NCBI RefSeq assembly: GCF_024347395.1
Contig: NZ_AP025473.1
Coordinates: 868,001 to 932,000, forward strand
Direction of reading: 5' to 3'
From: Vibrio cortegadensis
GTDB lineage: Bacteria; Pseudomonadota; Gammaproteobacteria; Enterobacterales; Vibrionaceae
Length of the DNA: 64,000 nt
In this document: in pieces, positions 33,562 through 42,153 of the stretch
How the letters are laid out: each line of letters opens with the position of its first letter
Position numbering within the stretch: the first letter of the stretch is position 1
Notes under the pieces: generated by a model
Databases searched by the model: none
What the model was told of the DNA's origin: nothing
The model's input: the letters and a program-made list of their open reading frames with translations, nothing else
Position numbers and translations under genes: made by a program

Positions 33562-35559
33562 TTATGTTTTAGTTTCATCAGTCTCTGAGGGCTGCTCTGC
33601 AAAAACTTGAGTTGGTTTTGCGACCAGGTTTCTATTCTCTAGGTTGACTTCTGTTAAAACAACTTCTAATTCGTCACCTGTTCTATATACCACTTCTTTA
33701 TCAATACAAATAGTACCGTCGTCACTATTACAGCTAATTCTTTCTTTATTATCAATAATAAGAGAGCCAGGTATGAAAGCTGCGGCTCCATTTTCGATTA
33801 GGCGGATTCTCATGCCTGCTCGGTTAATGTCAAAAATCTCTGCTTTGAAACGCGTTTCCTTAGCTGGCTCAGCACATAAAGTACGTGCATATAGCCAATC
33901 ACCGACATTTCGCTCTGCCATATTATGGTGGCGACGGTGCAACGCTAGCTCTTCACCCACCGACTCATCTGCCGTCTGTATTGGGTCTTTACCTAGAATG
34001 TGCGCTTTCAACATTCGATGGTTGATCATGTCACCATATTTACGTATTGGTGATGTCCACGTCGCGTAAATGTCTAGGCCCATGGCATAGTGAGGAAGAG
34101 GTTGATTGCCAATTTCACTGTATGCTTGGTACTTACGGATACGGTTATCGTAATAGTTGGTGTCTAACGTGCCTAACCAACGACGTAAGCTTGCAAATCC
34201 TTCTAATGTTGTTATTGATTCTTCTGTGTATGCGTCTTCAGATTGAGGATTGACTAGCTCTAATACATCCTTTAGCTTTTCCGGCTTGAAACCAGCATGA
34301 GTGTTAAATACGCCATTGCCAAAAGTGTTCTTAAGGATAGTCCCCGCACAAATATTAGCGGTGATCATCGACTCTTCAACTAATCGATTTGCAGAGCGGC
34401 GCATATCGGCATGAATCGCAATCACATCGTTGTCTTCACTCAATTCAAAGCGGTAATCCGGGCGATCTGGGAATACGACAGCATTGTTCTTACGCCAATC
34501 TGCACGTGCAAGTGAGAAATCATAAAGATCTTTAACAACGGTAGCGATTTGCTCTTCAGGTTGCCATTCCTCTGATTTCCCGTTTTCAAGCCAGTTCGAT
34601 ACATGATCATATACAAGACGAGCATGAGATTTGATGTTCGCAGCGAAGAATTTGATATCGTCACCGATAACGCCATCTTTGCTTACTGTGACGGTACAAC
34701 AGAGGGCAGGGCGAACTTCGTTCTCGATCAGTGAACATAAGTCATCAGCAAGATCGCGCGGTAACATCGGGATATTACGACCAGGTAAGTAGATAGTGAA
34801 GCCGCGTTCACGGGCAACTTTATCCATCTCATCTTCTGGTGATATATAGGCGGTTGGATCGGCGATCGCAATAGTCAGTTCAAAATCGCCAGATTCTGTT
34901 TTCTTTGCGTATAGCGCATCATCCATATCTTTAGTAGAAGCACCATCGATGGTCACTAAAGGCAAATCGGTGAGGTCAACGCGTTCTAGATCGGCATCAT
35001 CATTGACTTGCCAGTTGTCGATACCTTCAGGCTCGCTATTTGGAAGATCATTCTGTGCAAGAGTGACCCACCATGGTGCGATTTTATCATCCGCATCTGT
35101 GATTTTTTCTGAAATTTCAGCTAGGAAGTTATCGTTTCCCTTTAAAGGGTGATGAATAAGGTGAGCAACGACCCAGTCGCCTTCTTTCAATAGTTCAGGA
35201 TTCAGCCCTTTCTTTGCTTTTGCTTTTAATTGAAGCTTTTTCAGCTGAGGGTGATCTGGAATTAAGTTTAAACGCCCTTTGAATAGTTTCACGCGAGCAA
35301 TGAAACGTGTCAGCCCTTGCTCTATTAGTTCTTCAGGCTCTGCAACTTCACGCTCTTTCTCGGTACGAATGATCGCAACAACTTTGTCGCCATGAGTACA
35401 CTTTTTCATATATGGCGGCGGAATAAAAAAGCTTGTTTTGCTGTCGACTTCTAAAAAGCCGAAACCTTTTTCTGTTGCTTTAATTGTCCCCTCTTTTTTA
35501 GGAAGGGTCTCTTGGATTTGCTGCTTTAGCTGAGCTAATAGAGGATTATCTTGAAACAT
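33562..35559 (-). CDS. rnb: Exoribonuclease II
   Basis: Processive 3'-5' hydrolytic RNase for single-stranded RNA. The N-terminal sequence MFQDNPLLAQLKQQIQ closely matches E. coli RNase II and fixes the start at 35559, giving 665 residues (E. coli 644). Domains in order: cold-shock OB folds (IKATEKGFGFLEVD, FIPPPYMKK), the RNB catalytic domain with the acidic cluster in LVTIDGASTKDMDDALYA, later DIYATWTSPIRKYGDMINHR, and a C-terminal S1 domain (FKAEIFDINRAGMRIRLIENG). It is divergent from deaD. Confidence 0.95.
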   Translation of the reverse strand: MFQDNPLLAQLKQQIQETLPKKEGTIKATEKGFGFLEVDSKTSFFIPPPYMKKCTHGDKVVAIIRTEKEREVAEPEELIEQGLTRFIARVKLFKGRLNLIPDHPQLKKLQLKAKAKKGLNPELLKEGDWVVAHLIHHPLKGNDNFLAEISEKITDADDKIAPWWVTLAQNDLPNSEPEGIDNWQVNDDADLERVDLTDLPLVTIDGASTKDMDDALYAKKTESGDFELTIAIADPTAYISPEDEMDKVARERGFTIYLPGRNIPMLPRDLADDLCSLIENEVRPALCCTVTVSKDGVIGDDIKFFAANIKSHARLVYDHVSNWLENGKSEEWQPEEQIATVVKDLYDFSLARADWRKNNAVVFPDRPDYRFELSEDNDVIAIHADMRRSANRLVEESMITANICAGTILKNTFGNGVFNTHAGFKPEKLKDVLELVNPQSEDAYTEESITTLEGFASLRRWLGTLDTNYYDNRIRKYQAYSEIGNQPLPHYAMGLDIYATWTSPIRKYGDMINHRMLKAHILGKDPIQTADESVGEELALHRRHHNMAERNVGDWLYARTLCAEPAKETRFKAEIFDINRAGMRIRLIENGAAAFIPGSLIIDNKERISCNSDDGTICIDKEVVYRTGDELEVVLTEVNLENRNLVAKPTQVFAEQPSETDETKT

Positions 35560-35938
35560 ACTGTCTTTTTTCAAACGAATGTGATTAAGCACACTATAAT
35601 CATTGCGAGGAATGATTACTACTTAAAGCAAGCTTGGGAGATGAATAAAGTAGAACTTAGATTTCATACAAAGCTAGGCTGGTGTCTAAATATTCGACTA
35701 AATATGTCGAATAGATGATCACTTTATTCGTTAATGAGAAAAAATTGTGATGTATTTCAATTTTTTCTGGCTTTTTTTATGCGTTTAAGGAATAATCCGC
35801 CTCCCTTAGACGTCCCTAATGGCTTGATGCGTTTTTATTACTGTTTCGCAACTGAACGGAATCAGTATCTGATTGGATCAGTATTGAATTGGTAGAGCAC
35901 CTGGGACCTTTTGTTTTAATTTATATAGTGGGATCCCA
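35560..35938. promoter_or_regulatory. rnb/deaD divergent region with long deaD leader
   Basis: About 380 bp without a gene. It includes an A/T-rich hairpin (stem AGAAAAAATTG 35747-35757 with CAATTTTTTCT 35768-35778) followed by GGCTTTTTTT, and a TGGGA/TCCCA pairing around the deaD ribosome site (35902 and 35935). DeaD mRNAs in other gammaproteobacteria have long cold-responsive leaders, so regulation through RNA structure is plausible. Confidence 0.5.
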
Positions 35939-37906
35939 ATGTCCGAATCTGTAATTCAATTTAATGAATTAGCTCTTAACGAAAATGTCCTTTCAGCTCT
36001 AAACAGCATGGGTTTCGTTTCTCCTACACCAATCCAAGCGGCTGCTATTCCTCTTCTTCTAGAAGGCCGTGATGCGTTAGGTAAAGCACAAACAGGTACT
36101 GGTAAAACAGCTGCATTCTCTTTACCAATCCTGAACAAAATTAATCTTAACCAACACAAACCACAAGCAATCATCATGGCTCCTACTCGTGAGCTAGCGA
36201 TTCAAGTTGCTGCAGAAATCAAAAACCTTGGCCGTGACATTAAAGGTCTTAAAGTTCTTGAAATCTACGGTGGTGCTTCAATTGTTGACCAAATGCGTGC
36301 TCTAAGCCGCGGTGCTCACATTGTTGTTGGTACTCCAGGTCGTGTTAAAGACTTACTAACTCGTGACCGTCTACACCTAGATGAAGCGCATACATTTGTT
36401 CTTGATGAAGCAGATGAAATGCTAAAAATGGGTTTCGTTGATGACGTTACTTGGATTTTAGAGCAAGCTCCAGAATCAGCACAACGCGTACTATTCTCTG
36501 CAACTATGCCTCCAATGGTTAAAACTATTGTTGACCGTTACCTACGTAACCCAGCTCGTGTTGACGTTGCTGGTACAAACCACACTGTTGATAAAGTGGC
36601 GCAAAACTACTGGGTAGTGAAAGGCGTAGAGAAAGATGAAGCAATGGCTCGTCTTCTTGAAACTGAAGAAACTGATGCATCAATCGTATTCGTTCGTACT
36701 CGTCAAGATACTGAACGTCTAGCGGATTGGTTATCTGCTCGTGGTTTTAAAGCTGCAGCACTACACGGTGATATTCCTCAGTCTCTACGTGAGCGCACTG
36801 TTGATCATATCAAAAAAGGTGTTATCGATATCCTAGTTGCAACTGACGTTGTAGCTCGTGGTCTTGATGTTCCGCGTATTACTCACGTATTCAACTACGA
36901 TATTCCATTCGATGTTGAATCTTACATCCACCGTATTGGTCGTACTGGCCGTGCTGGACGTAAAGGTAAAGCGATTCTTCTTGTTCGCACAAACCAAATT
37001 CGTATGCTTCGCACTATCGAACGTGTTACTAAATCACAAATGGAAGAGATTCAACTTCCAGAACGTGATGCAGTTGCAGCGTCTCGTCTTGCTAAGCTAG
37101 GTACTGAGCTTGAAGCTGATAAAGAAAGCACTGCACTAGTAAACTTTGTTGAACTAGTAGAGAAACTACAAGCGTCTCTTGAAATTGATTCAACAACACT
37201 TGCTGCAATGCTTCTTAAGCGTCAACAAGGTAAACAGCCATTGTTCTACACTGGCCCAGATCCGATGATTGCTGCAATCGAGCGTGATAAAAACCGTCGT
37301 AAAGAGCGTCGTGACAATCCACGTGATAGCCGTGATGGCGGACGTGAAGGTGGTCGTGATTTCGGTGGCAACACTGCTGATTGGGATACTTACCAATTAC
37401 AAGTTGGCCGTGAGCAAGGCGTTCAAGTTAAAGATATCGTTGGCGCATTAGCAAACGAACTTGGCTTAACTAAAGGTTCTATCGGTGCTATCAAGCTAGA
37501 CCAAGGTCAAACTTACGTTCAGCTTCCTAAAGCAATGAACTCTGACACTGCTGGTAAACTACGCAAACTACGCATCCGTCAAAAAGATGTGGGTGCAGTT
37601 GTTGTAGATTTCACTGACTTCAGTCGTCCTCCTCGCCGTGATGGCGGTCAACGTCGCGATGGCGGTGGTCAACGTCGTGATGGTGGCGGTTACCGTGGTA
37701 ATCGTGAAGGTGGTAATGGCGGAAACCGTGAAGGCGGCGGCTACCGTGGAAACCGTGAAGGTGGTTCTTCTTCTCGTGATGGCGAACGCCGTTTTGACCG
37801 TAACCGTGGTGGTGACAACCGTGGTAACTACCGTGGCGAACGTGGTCATGGAAATTCAGGCAATGGTGGTGCTGGTCACCGCGGTCGCCGCAATAACGAA
37901 GGTTAA
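35939..37906 (+). CDS. deaD: DEAD-box RNA helicase DeaD/CsdA
   Basis: ATP-dependent RNA helicase for ribosome assembly and mRNA turnover in the cold. All motifs are present: PTPIQAAAIP (Q), AQTGTGKTAAF (I), PTRELAIQV (Ia), VLDEADEML (II), SATMP (III), VARGLDVPRITHV (V) and HRIGRTGRAGRKG (VI). A dimerisation region follows, then a DbpA-type RNA-binding domain (VGREQGVQVKDIVGALANEL), and a very basic RGG/RDGG-rich tail of about 110 residues. Length is 655 residues. The start is at GTGGGATCCCA-ATG. It has its own terminator. Confidence 0.95.
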   Translation: MSESVIQFNELALNENVLSALNSMGFVSPTPIQAAAIPLLLEGRDALGKAQTGTGKTAAFSLPILNKINLNQHKPQAIIMAPTRELAIQVAAEIKNLGRDIKGLKVLEIYGGASIVDQMRALSRGAHIVVGTPGRVKDLLTRDRLHLDEAHTFVLDEADEMLKMGFVDDVTWILEQAPESAQRVLFSATMPPMVKTIVDRYLRNPARVDVAGTNHTVDKVAQNYWVVKGVEKDEAMARLLETEETDASIVFVRTRQDTERLADWLSARGFKAAALHGDIPQSLRERTVDHIKKGVIDILVATDVVARGLDVPRITHVFNYDIPFDVESYIHRIGRTGRAGRKGKAILLVRTNQIRMLRTIERVTKSQMEEIQLPERDAVAASRLAKLGTELEADKESTALVNFVELVEKLQASLEIDSTTLAAMLLKRQQGKQPLFYTGPDPMIAAIERDKNRRKERRDNPRDSRDGGREGGRDFGGNTADWDTYQLQVGREQGVQVKDIVGALANELGLTKGSIGAIKLDQGQTYVQLPKAMNSDTAGKLRKLRIRQKDVGAVVVDFTDFSRPPRRDGGQRRDGGGQRRDGGGYRGNREGGNGGNREGGGYRGNREGGSSSRDGERRFDRNRGGDNRGNYRGERGHGNSGNGGAGHRGRRNNEG

Positions 37907-37921
37907 TTTAACCTGAGTAAG

Positions 37922-37950
37922 AAAAACCGAGCCTAGTGCTCGGTTTTTTT
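37922..37950 (+). terminator. deaD terminator
   Basis: An 11-bp stem AAAAACCGAGC/GCTCGGTTTTT with a CTAGT loop and T run. The GAGCCTAGTGCTC core recurs at the ackA terminator. Confidence 0.9.
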
Positions 37951-37973
37951 GTATTTAAAAGAAGGGCTTTCAA

Positions 37974-39587
37974 TTAATTGCTTTTTACTGCGGTCGATAA
38001 GGTTTTGCCATATTCCGCATTGTGCTGTTGTGACCAGTTAATCGCATCTTGAATGGATAGTGCTGCGGAATAGTAGTGTCCTTGAATATAGTCGCATTTG
38101 AATGCGGTCAGTAAATGTAAGGTATCTGGATGTTCTATCCCTTCAGCAACCACGCTGTAACCAAGACCATGAGCAAGTGCAATCGTATTAACAACGATAG
38201 ACTGGTTACGTTTATTTGTTATGATCTTTTGTATAAAGGAGCGATCTATTTTAATTTGATCGATGGGTAAATCTTTTAGTAGTGAAAGTGATGAATAGCC
38301 TGTGCCAAAATCATCTAGGCTAATGCTAAAACCAAGTTCTTTTATTTGAGAAATAATAAGTTCTAAATTCGCCATTTTACTTATTGCCGTACTCTCCGTT
38401 ATTTCTAAAACCAAATATTGGGCAATCGTTGGTGTACGTTGAACAAGGTCGGTTAATAGTTTGGTGATTGTATTACCTAGTACGTCTTTACCCGATAAAT
38501 TGACATGAACTGGGTAATACAGCCCTTGATTTTGAAATTTGATAATATCTAATTCAACTTGCTTTAATACCCACTGGGTAATTTGAGTGATCTTGTTACT
38601 TTGTTCTGCAATATGAATAAAAACTGAAGAATTTATTTGTTCGCCATTAGGTTGATTCCAACGGATTAAGGCTTCGTAACTGGCTACTAGTCCAGTTTCT
38701 GTTGAAATGATTGGCTGGTAAAATAGAACGAACTCATCATGATCTAAAGCAAGCTGCAATTGGCTGGCGATCTGCAGCTTACGTTTAGCGCCATGGCTCA
38801 TTTCGGCTGTGTAGTTTGAAAGTAGTTTTCCTGCCTGTTTTGCATGGTACATTGCGATGTCTGCATGATTGATGAGAGTATCTGGAGTCTCGCCATCTTT
38901 AGGATATTGGCTTGCCCCAAATACCGCACTTGAGGCGATTTCAAAACCATCAATACTGAAAGGGCGACGCAAATTCATATCAATTAAATTGATTAAAGTT
39001 AAAATTTCATTGTGTGACATTTTATTGATCACAAGGACAAATTCATCTCCACCTATCCTTGCCATGAAATCATCATCAGAAAGTAGTTCAGAAATTCGTT
39101 GGCCTATTTTAATCAGTAACCTATCGCCACAAGCATGTCCCATCGCATCGTTCACTTGTTTAAAGTTGACCACATCGAGCAGTAACGTGGTAAACCCTGT
39201 TTGTACTTTAATCTTCCTATTAATTGTTTCCATGCAGTATTGTCGATTTGGCAAAGAGGTCAGAGAATCGTGTAGTGCATTAAATCGCTCGCGCTCGACT
39301 AAAGAATCAAGTTCTTTGATCGTTGTCGAACTGAAGTGGATGACCATCACTACAAAAATGCTGCCGCCGAAAAGAATAAGTGAAAGTCCGGTGATGAGTA
39401 GGGTGGGAGCTTGATTTAGTAAACTGTACAAGAACAGAGAGTAGCCAATGATAAATGCTCTGATCAAATTACAGAGTAGATTCCAACCATGTTGATTGGT
39501 GGTCTCTTTTATCTGTTGTGCAGGTGTTAGTGCCCAAATCAAAAGAGCGATCCCAATAGTAACCAGTAACATAGAAAAAAAGGGCAA
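37974..39587 (-). CDS. Membrane GGDEF-EAL cyclic-di-GMP enzyme
   Basis: A 537-residue inner-membrane protein with two or three N-terminal TM helices (LLVTIGIALLIWAL, FIIGYSLFLYSLL, GLSLILFGGSIFVVMVIHF), then a GGDEF domain with an intact signature (ARIGGDEFVLVI) and an EAL domain with intact signature (YEALIRWNQP), ITES and DDFGTGYSSLSLLKDLP motifs. Both active sites look complete, so it may make or degrade c-di-GMP; the EAL residues favour phosphodiesterase activity. No periplasmic sensor domain of size is present. It is convergent with deaD. Confidence 0.9.
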   Translation of the reverse strand: MPFFSMLLVTIGIALLIWALTPAQQIKETTNQHGWNLLCNLIRAFIIGYSLFLYSLLNQAPTLLITGLSLILFGGSIFVVMVIHFSSTTIKELDSLVERERFNALHDSLTSLPNRQYCMETINRKIKVQTGFTTLLLDVVNFKQVNDAMGHACGDRLLIKIGQRISELLSDDDFMARIGGDEFVLVINKMSHNEILTLINLIDMNLRRPFSIDGFEIASSAVFGASQYPKDGETPDTLINHADIAMYHAKQAGKLLSNYTAEMSHGAKRKLQIASQLQLALDHDEFVLFYQPIISTETGLVASYEALIRWNQPNGEQINSSVFIHIAEQSNKITQITQWVLKQVELDIIKFQNQGLYYPVHVNLSGKDVLGNTITKLLTDLVQRTPTIAQYLVLEITESTAISKMANLELIISQIKELGFSISLDDFGTGYSSLSLLKDLPIDQIKIDRSFIQKIITNKRNQSIVVNTIALAHGLGYSVVAEGIEHPDTLHLLTAFKCDYIQGHYYSAALSIQDAINWSQQHNAEYGKTLSTAVKSN

Positions 39588-39905
39588 AGTTATACTCCAT
39601 CCTAATTAAAAGCAGATTAGCAGCCATTTTTCGTTAAAATTTAATCTTGTTATAAAGTTGTTAGTTGCAACATTAGTTTAGGTGGGGAATTCAAAAAAAT
39701 CTGCAAGATTCAACTATATGAATCAGGTTAATTATATTTTTAAGCTCGAATAAAATCAAAAACTGTCCTAGATCAACAAAAAAGCGTTTCGCATGCTATT
39801 CCTTCTAAAAGAAAGTTGAAAGATTCAAAAATTATTGAATAATGGATTCATACAAACATGAAGCAATTGCTTCACAATTCAGTCTAAAACAGGGTGCATA
39901 TACAA
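39588..39905. promoter_or_regulatory. ackA upstream region with 16-bp palindrome
   Basis: About 320 bp, A/T-rich, between divergent genes. TGAAGCAATTGCTTCA (39859-39874) is a perfect palindrome 32 bp before the ackA start, a candidate operator or 5' UTR hairpin. A further short dyad TGTTAGTTGCAACA lies near 39658. Confidence 0.5.
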
Positions 39906-41099
39906 ATGTCTAATTCGTTTGTTCTGGTTATAAACTCAGGTAGTTCGTCTCTGAAATTTGCCGTTATTGATTCAGCTTCGGGTGATGCTGTATTAAGTGG
40001 ACTTGGTGAGTGTTTCGGGCTAGAAGATGCTCGCATGAACTGGAAATTCCAAGGTGAAAAATTTGATTTCGCTATTCAAGGCACAGAGAATCACCATCAA
40101 CTTGCAGTCGCAAAATTAGTTGAGTTAGTAAAAGAGTACAAATTAATTGAAGATGTTGTTGCTGTAGGCCACCGAGTGGTTCACGGCGGTGAGAAGTTTA
40201 CTAAAACCGTTCGTTTAGATGAGTCTATTGTTGCAGACGTAGAAGCTCTAAGTGATTTAGCCCCTCTACATAACCTTGCTCATGCAATTGGTATGCGTGC
40301 TTCTATGGCTGCATTCCCAGAGCTCCCTCAGTTTGCTGTGTTTGATACTGCTTTCCACCAAACTATGCCTGCAAAAGCGTACACTGGTGCTATTGCGAAA
40401 GAGCTTTACACAGATTTCGGTATTCGTCGTTACGGTTTCCACGGTACTAGCCACTACTACGTAAGCCGTGAAGCAGCAAAAATGCTTAATAAACCAGTTG
40501 AAGAGAGCAGCTTTGTTTCTGTTCACCTAGGTAATGGTGCTTCTGTTTGTGCAATTAAAGATGGTCAAAGTGTTGATACCAGCATGGGCTTCACTCCTCT
40601 GTCTGGTCTAATGATGGGAACTCGCTGCGGTGATTTAGACCCAGGCATCATTGAGTACTTGATGAAGAAAGGCTGGTCTCAAGAGAAAGTCTTTGAAGCA
40701 TTGAACAAGAAATCAGGTTTCTTAGGCGTGTCTGGCTTAACAAGTGACGCTCGTGGCATTCTTGAAGCGATGGAAGAAGGCCATGAAGGCGCTAAGCTTG
40801 CATTCCAAGTATTCACTTACCGTGTAGCAAAATACATTGCTTCTTACATGGTCGCTTTGGATTCTATTGATGGCATCATCTTCACAGGTGGCATTGGTGA
40901 GAACTCACTGCCAATTCGTCGTGAAATTCTTAATAGCCTTAAATTACTAGGCTTTACAGAAGATGAGAAAGGCAACGAAGCGGCTCGATTCGGTGCGGCT
41001 GGTATCGTCGGCAAGTCTGAGATGCTAGGTGCTGTCGCAATGGTGATTCCAACCAACGAAGAATTCGTGATTGCTCAACAATCGATTGAATTGCTGTAA
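39906..41099 (+). CDS. ackA: Acetate kinase
   Basis: Interconverts acetyl phosphate plus ADP with acetate plus ATP. The 397-residue length and motifs are canonical: VLVINSGSSSLKFAV, VAVGHRVVHGGEKF, FDTAFHQTMP, RRYGFHGTSHYYVS, VSVHLGNGASVCAIKDG, DTSMGFTPLSGLMMGTRCGD and IIFTGGIGENS. The ATG at 39906 gives the standard N-terminus. No pta gene follows, so this is probably the stand-alone acetate kinase that Vibrio carries in addition to the ackA-pta pair; that last point is inference. Confidence 0.96.
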   Translation: MSNSFVLVINSGSSSLKFAVIDSASGDAVLSGLGECFGLEDARMNWKFQGEKFDFAIQGTENHHQLAVAKLVELVKEYKLIEDVVAVGHRVVHGGEKFTKTVRLDESIVADVEALSDLAPLHNLAHAIGMRASMAAFPELPQFAVFDTAFHQTMPAKAYTGAIAKELYTDFGIRRYGFHGTSHYYVSREAAKMLNKPVEESSFVSVHLGNGASVCAIKDGQSVDTSMGFTPLSGLMMGTRCGDLDPGIIEYLMKKGWSQEKVFEALNKKSGFLGVSGLTSDARGILEAMEEGHEGAKLAFQVFTYRVAKYIASYMVALDSIDGIIFTGGIGENSLPIRREILNSLKLLGFTEDEKGNEAARFGAAGIVGKSEMLGAVAMVIPTNEEFVIAQQSIELL

Positions 41100-41121
41100 T
41101 AGAGCTTAAAAAATAATAGTG

Positions 41122-41148
41122 AAAAGCGAGCCTAGTGCTCGCTTTTTT
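41122..41148 (+). terminator. ackA terminator
   Basis: A 10-bp stem AAAAGCGAGC/GCTCGCTTTT with a CTAGT loop, the same core as the deaD terminator. Confidence 0.9.
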
Positions 41149-41277
41149 GTTTTGGACGTTCAAGTACATAATGATAGCGCTAGACGTTTTTTGACCAAAT
41201 GCGTCATTATCGTATCGGTATAAGTTTCCCATCAATGATCTCATTCTCAATCATCTGAGCGATGGCTACCGAATTAC

Positions 41278-41541
41278 TCAATTTATCCCTAAAGCTGAAA
41301 TGGATGCATTTTTAGCCGCCCTTAGACCCATCTGATACCCAGCTTCAAGTTTGTTGTTATTTGTCGTTAATCTTCCTACAGCAAAGTTATCATCTGGAGT
41401 TATAACATTAATGGTGCAATCTTGAGGTGGGTTATTAATAAACGCTAAGGTTTGGTTGTAATGGTCGGCTCGGTTGATCATTGCTTCAGCGAGATGAGGT
41501 TGCCTTTCATTTATGGCAATCGAGACTTTCTATTGAGTAAT
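41278..41541 (-). pseudogene. C-terminal remnant of a patatin-like phospholipase gene
   Basis: The leftward frame reads VSIAINERQPHLAEAMINRA, then DHYNQTLAFINNPP, ITPDDNFAVGRLTTNNNKLE and AGYQMGLRAAKN. This is the end of a patatin-like (YjjU-type) lipase, where HYN, the PP turn and the LEAGY motif are conserved. About 85 codons remain in frame before an upstream stop (near 41542); the N-terminal domain with the GxSxG Ser is missing. The upstream sequence is replaced by the copper operon promoter, so the loss probably accompanied arrival of that cluster. Confidence 0.65.
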
Positions 41542-41554
41542 TTGTGATAAAGCA

Positions 41555-41585
41555 TTGACCTTACCCTAGGGGGAATGTTTAAAAT
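41555..41585 (+). promoter_or_regulatory. CueR/MerR-type copper-responsive promoter
   Basis: A -35 element TTGACC (41555-41560) and a -10 element TAAAAT (41580-41585) are separated by a 19-bp spacer, TTACCCTAGGGGGAATGTT. The long spacer and the dyad (ACCTTACCC with GGGGAATGT) are the hallmark of promoters activated by MerR-family metal regulators; the TTGACCTT start matches CueR targets. It lies 27 bp before the first copper gene. No merR/cueR gene is in the window. Confidence 0.8.
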
Positions 41586-41611
41586 CCAATCATTACTCTG
41601 ATAGGTATGAT

Positions 41612-42076
41612 ATGAAACACTCACTTAAACACATATGGATCACGATGTTCAGTATCTTTGCGATGCTGATGTCTAACTATGTGTCGAGTGCGCCAGTCAT
41701 GACGATGAGTGATATGAAAAGCCAAGCGATGACCACGCTTGTTCAACCTACGCACCATGCTCAAACGCGAACAAGTACCGAAACTACCTCAACCAATCAT
41801 CACACCAATCCGATTAAAACAAATTGTCATTCGATGAGTAGCAATACTCCGACAGTTGATGCAGGTGCAGAAGCATCTTCAACCATGATGCATTGCGGAG
41901 ATTCAGAATCGAATGTTGATGATTGCTGTGTGTCGGTCTGTTCGAGTGTGTCTTATCCCATCGATCCGTCTTATGGCGTTAAAATCGTGTCATCATCTCT
42001 GGCACTACACCATACTTTCAAGATTGGTGATAAAGTGACGCGTATCCAAGGCTTGCTCCGCCCACCTTCCGCTTAA
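41612..42076 (+). CDS. Secreted Met/His/Cys-rich probable copper-binding protein
   Basis: A 154-residue exported protein (signal peptide about residues 1-26, ending VSSA). The mature part is rich in possible Cu ligands: MTMSDMKSQAM, THHAQTR, NHHTNPIKTNCHSM, STMMHCGDSE and DDCCVSVCSS. The C-terminal 40 residues are more regular. I do not recognise a named family, though Met/Cys-rich small proteins head many copper operons. It is the first gene after the CueR-type promoter. A role as periplasmic copper sponge or chaperone is inferred from composition and context. Confidence 0.7.
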   Translation: MKHSLKHIWITMFSIFAMLMSNYVSSAPVMTMSDMKSQAMTTLVQPTHHAQTRTSTETTSTNHHTNPIKTNCHSMSSNTPTVDAGAEASSTMMHCGDSESNVDDCCVSVCSSVSYPIDPSYGVKIVSSSLALHHTFKIGDKVTRIQGLLRPPSA

Positions 42077-42153
42077 TTCAATATCAGTACATTTAGCTCT
42101 CAAGTCTAACCATTACTTTGCTTGGTTACTTGGGGTATCCATAACACTATATC

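Noticed and set aside
37568..37916. Long open frames on both strands over the 3' end of deaD, with Val/Thr-rich products
   Set aside because: They arise from the repetitive Arg-Gly codons of the DeaD tail read in other frames; the composition is artificial and no ribosome site is present.
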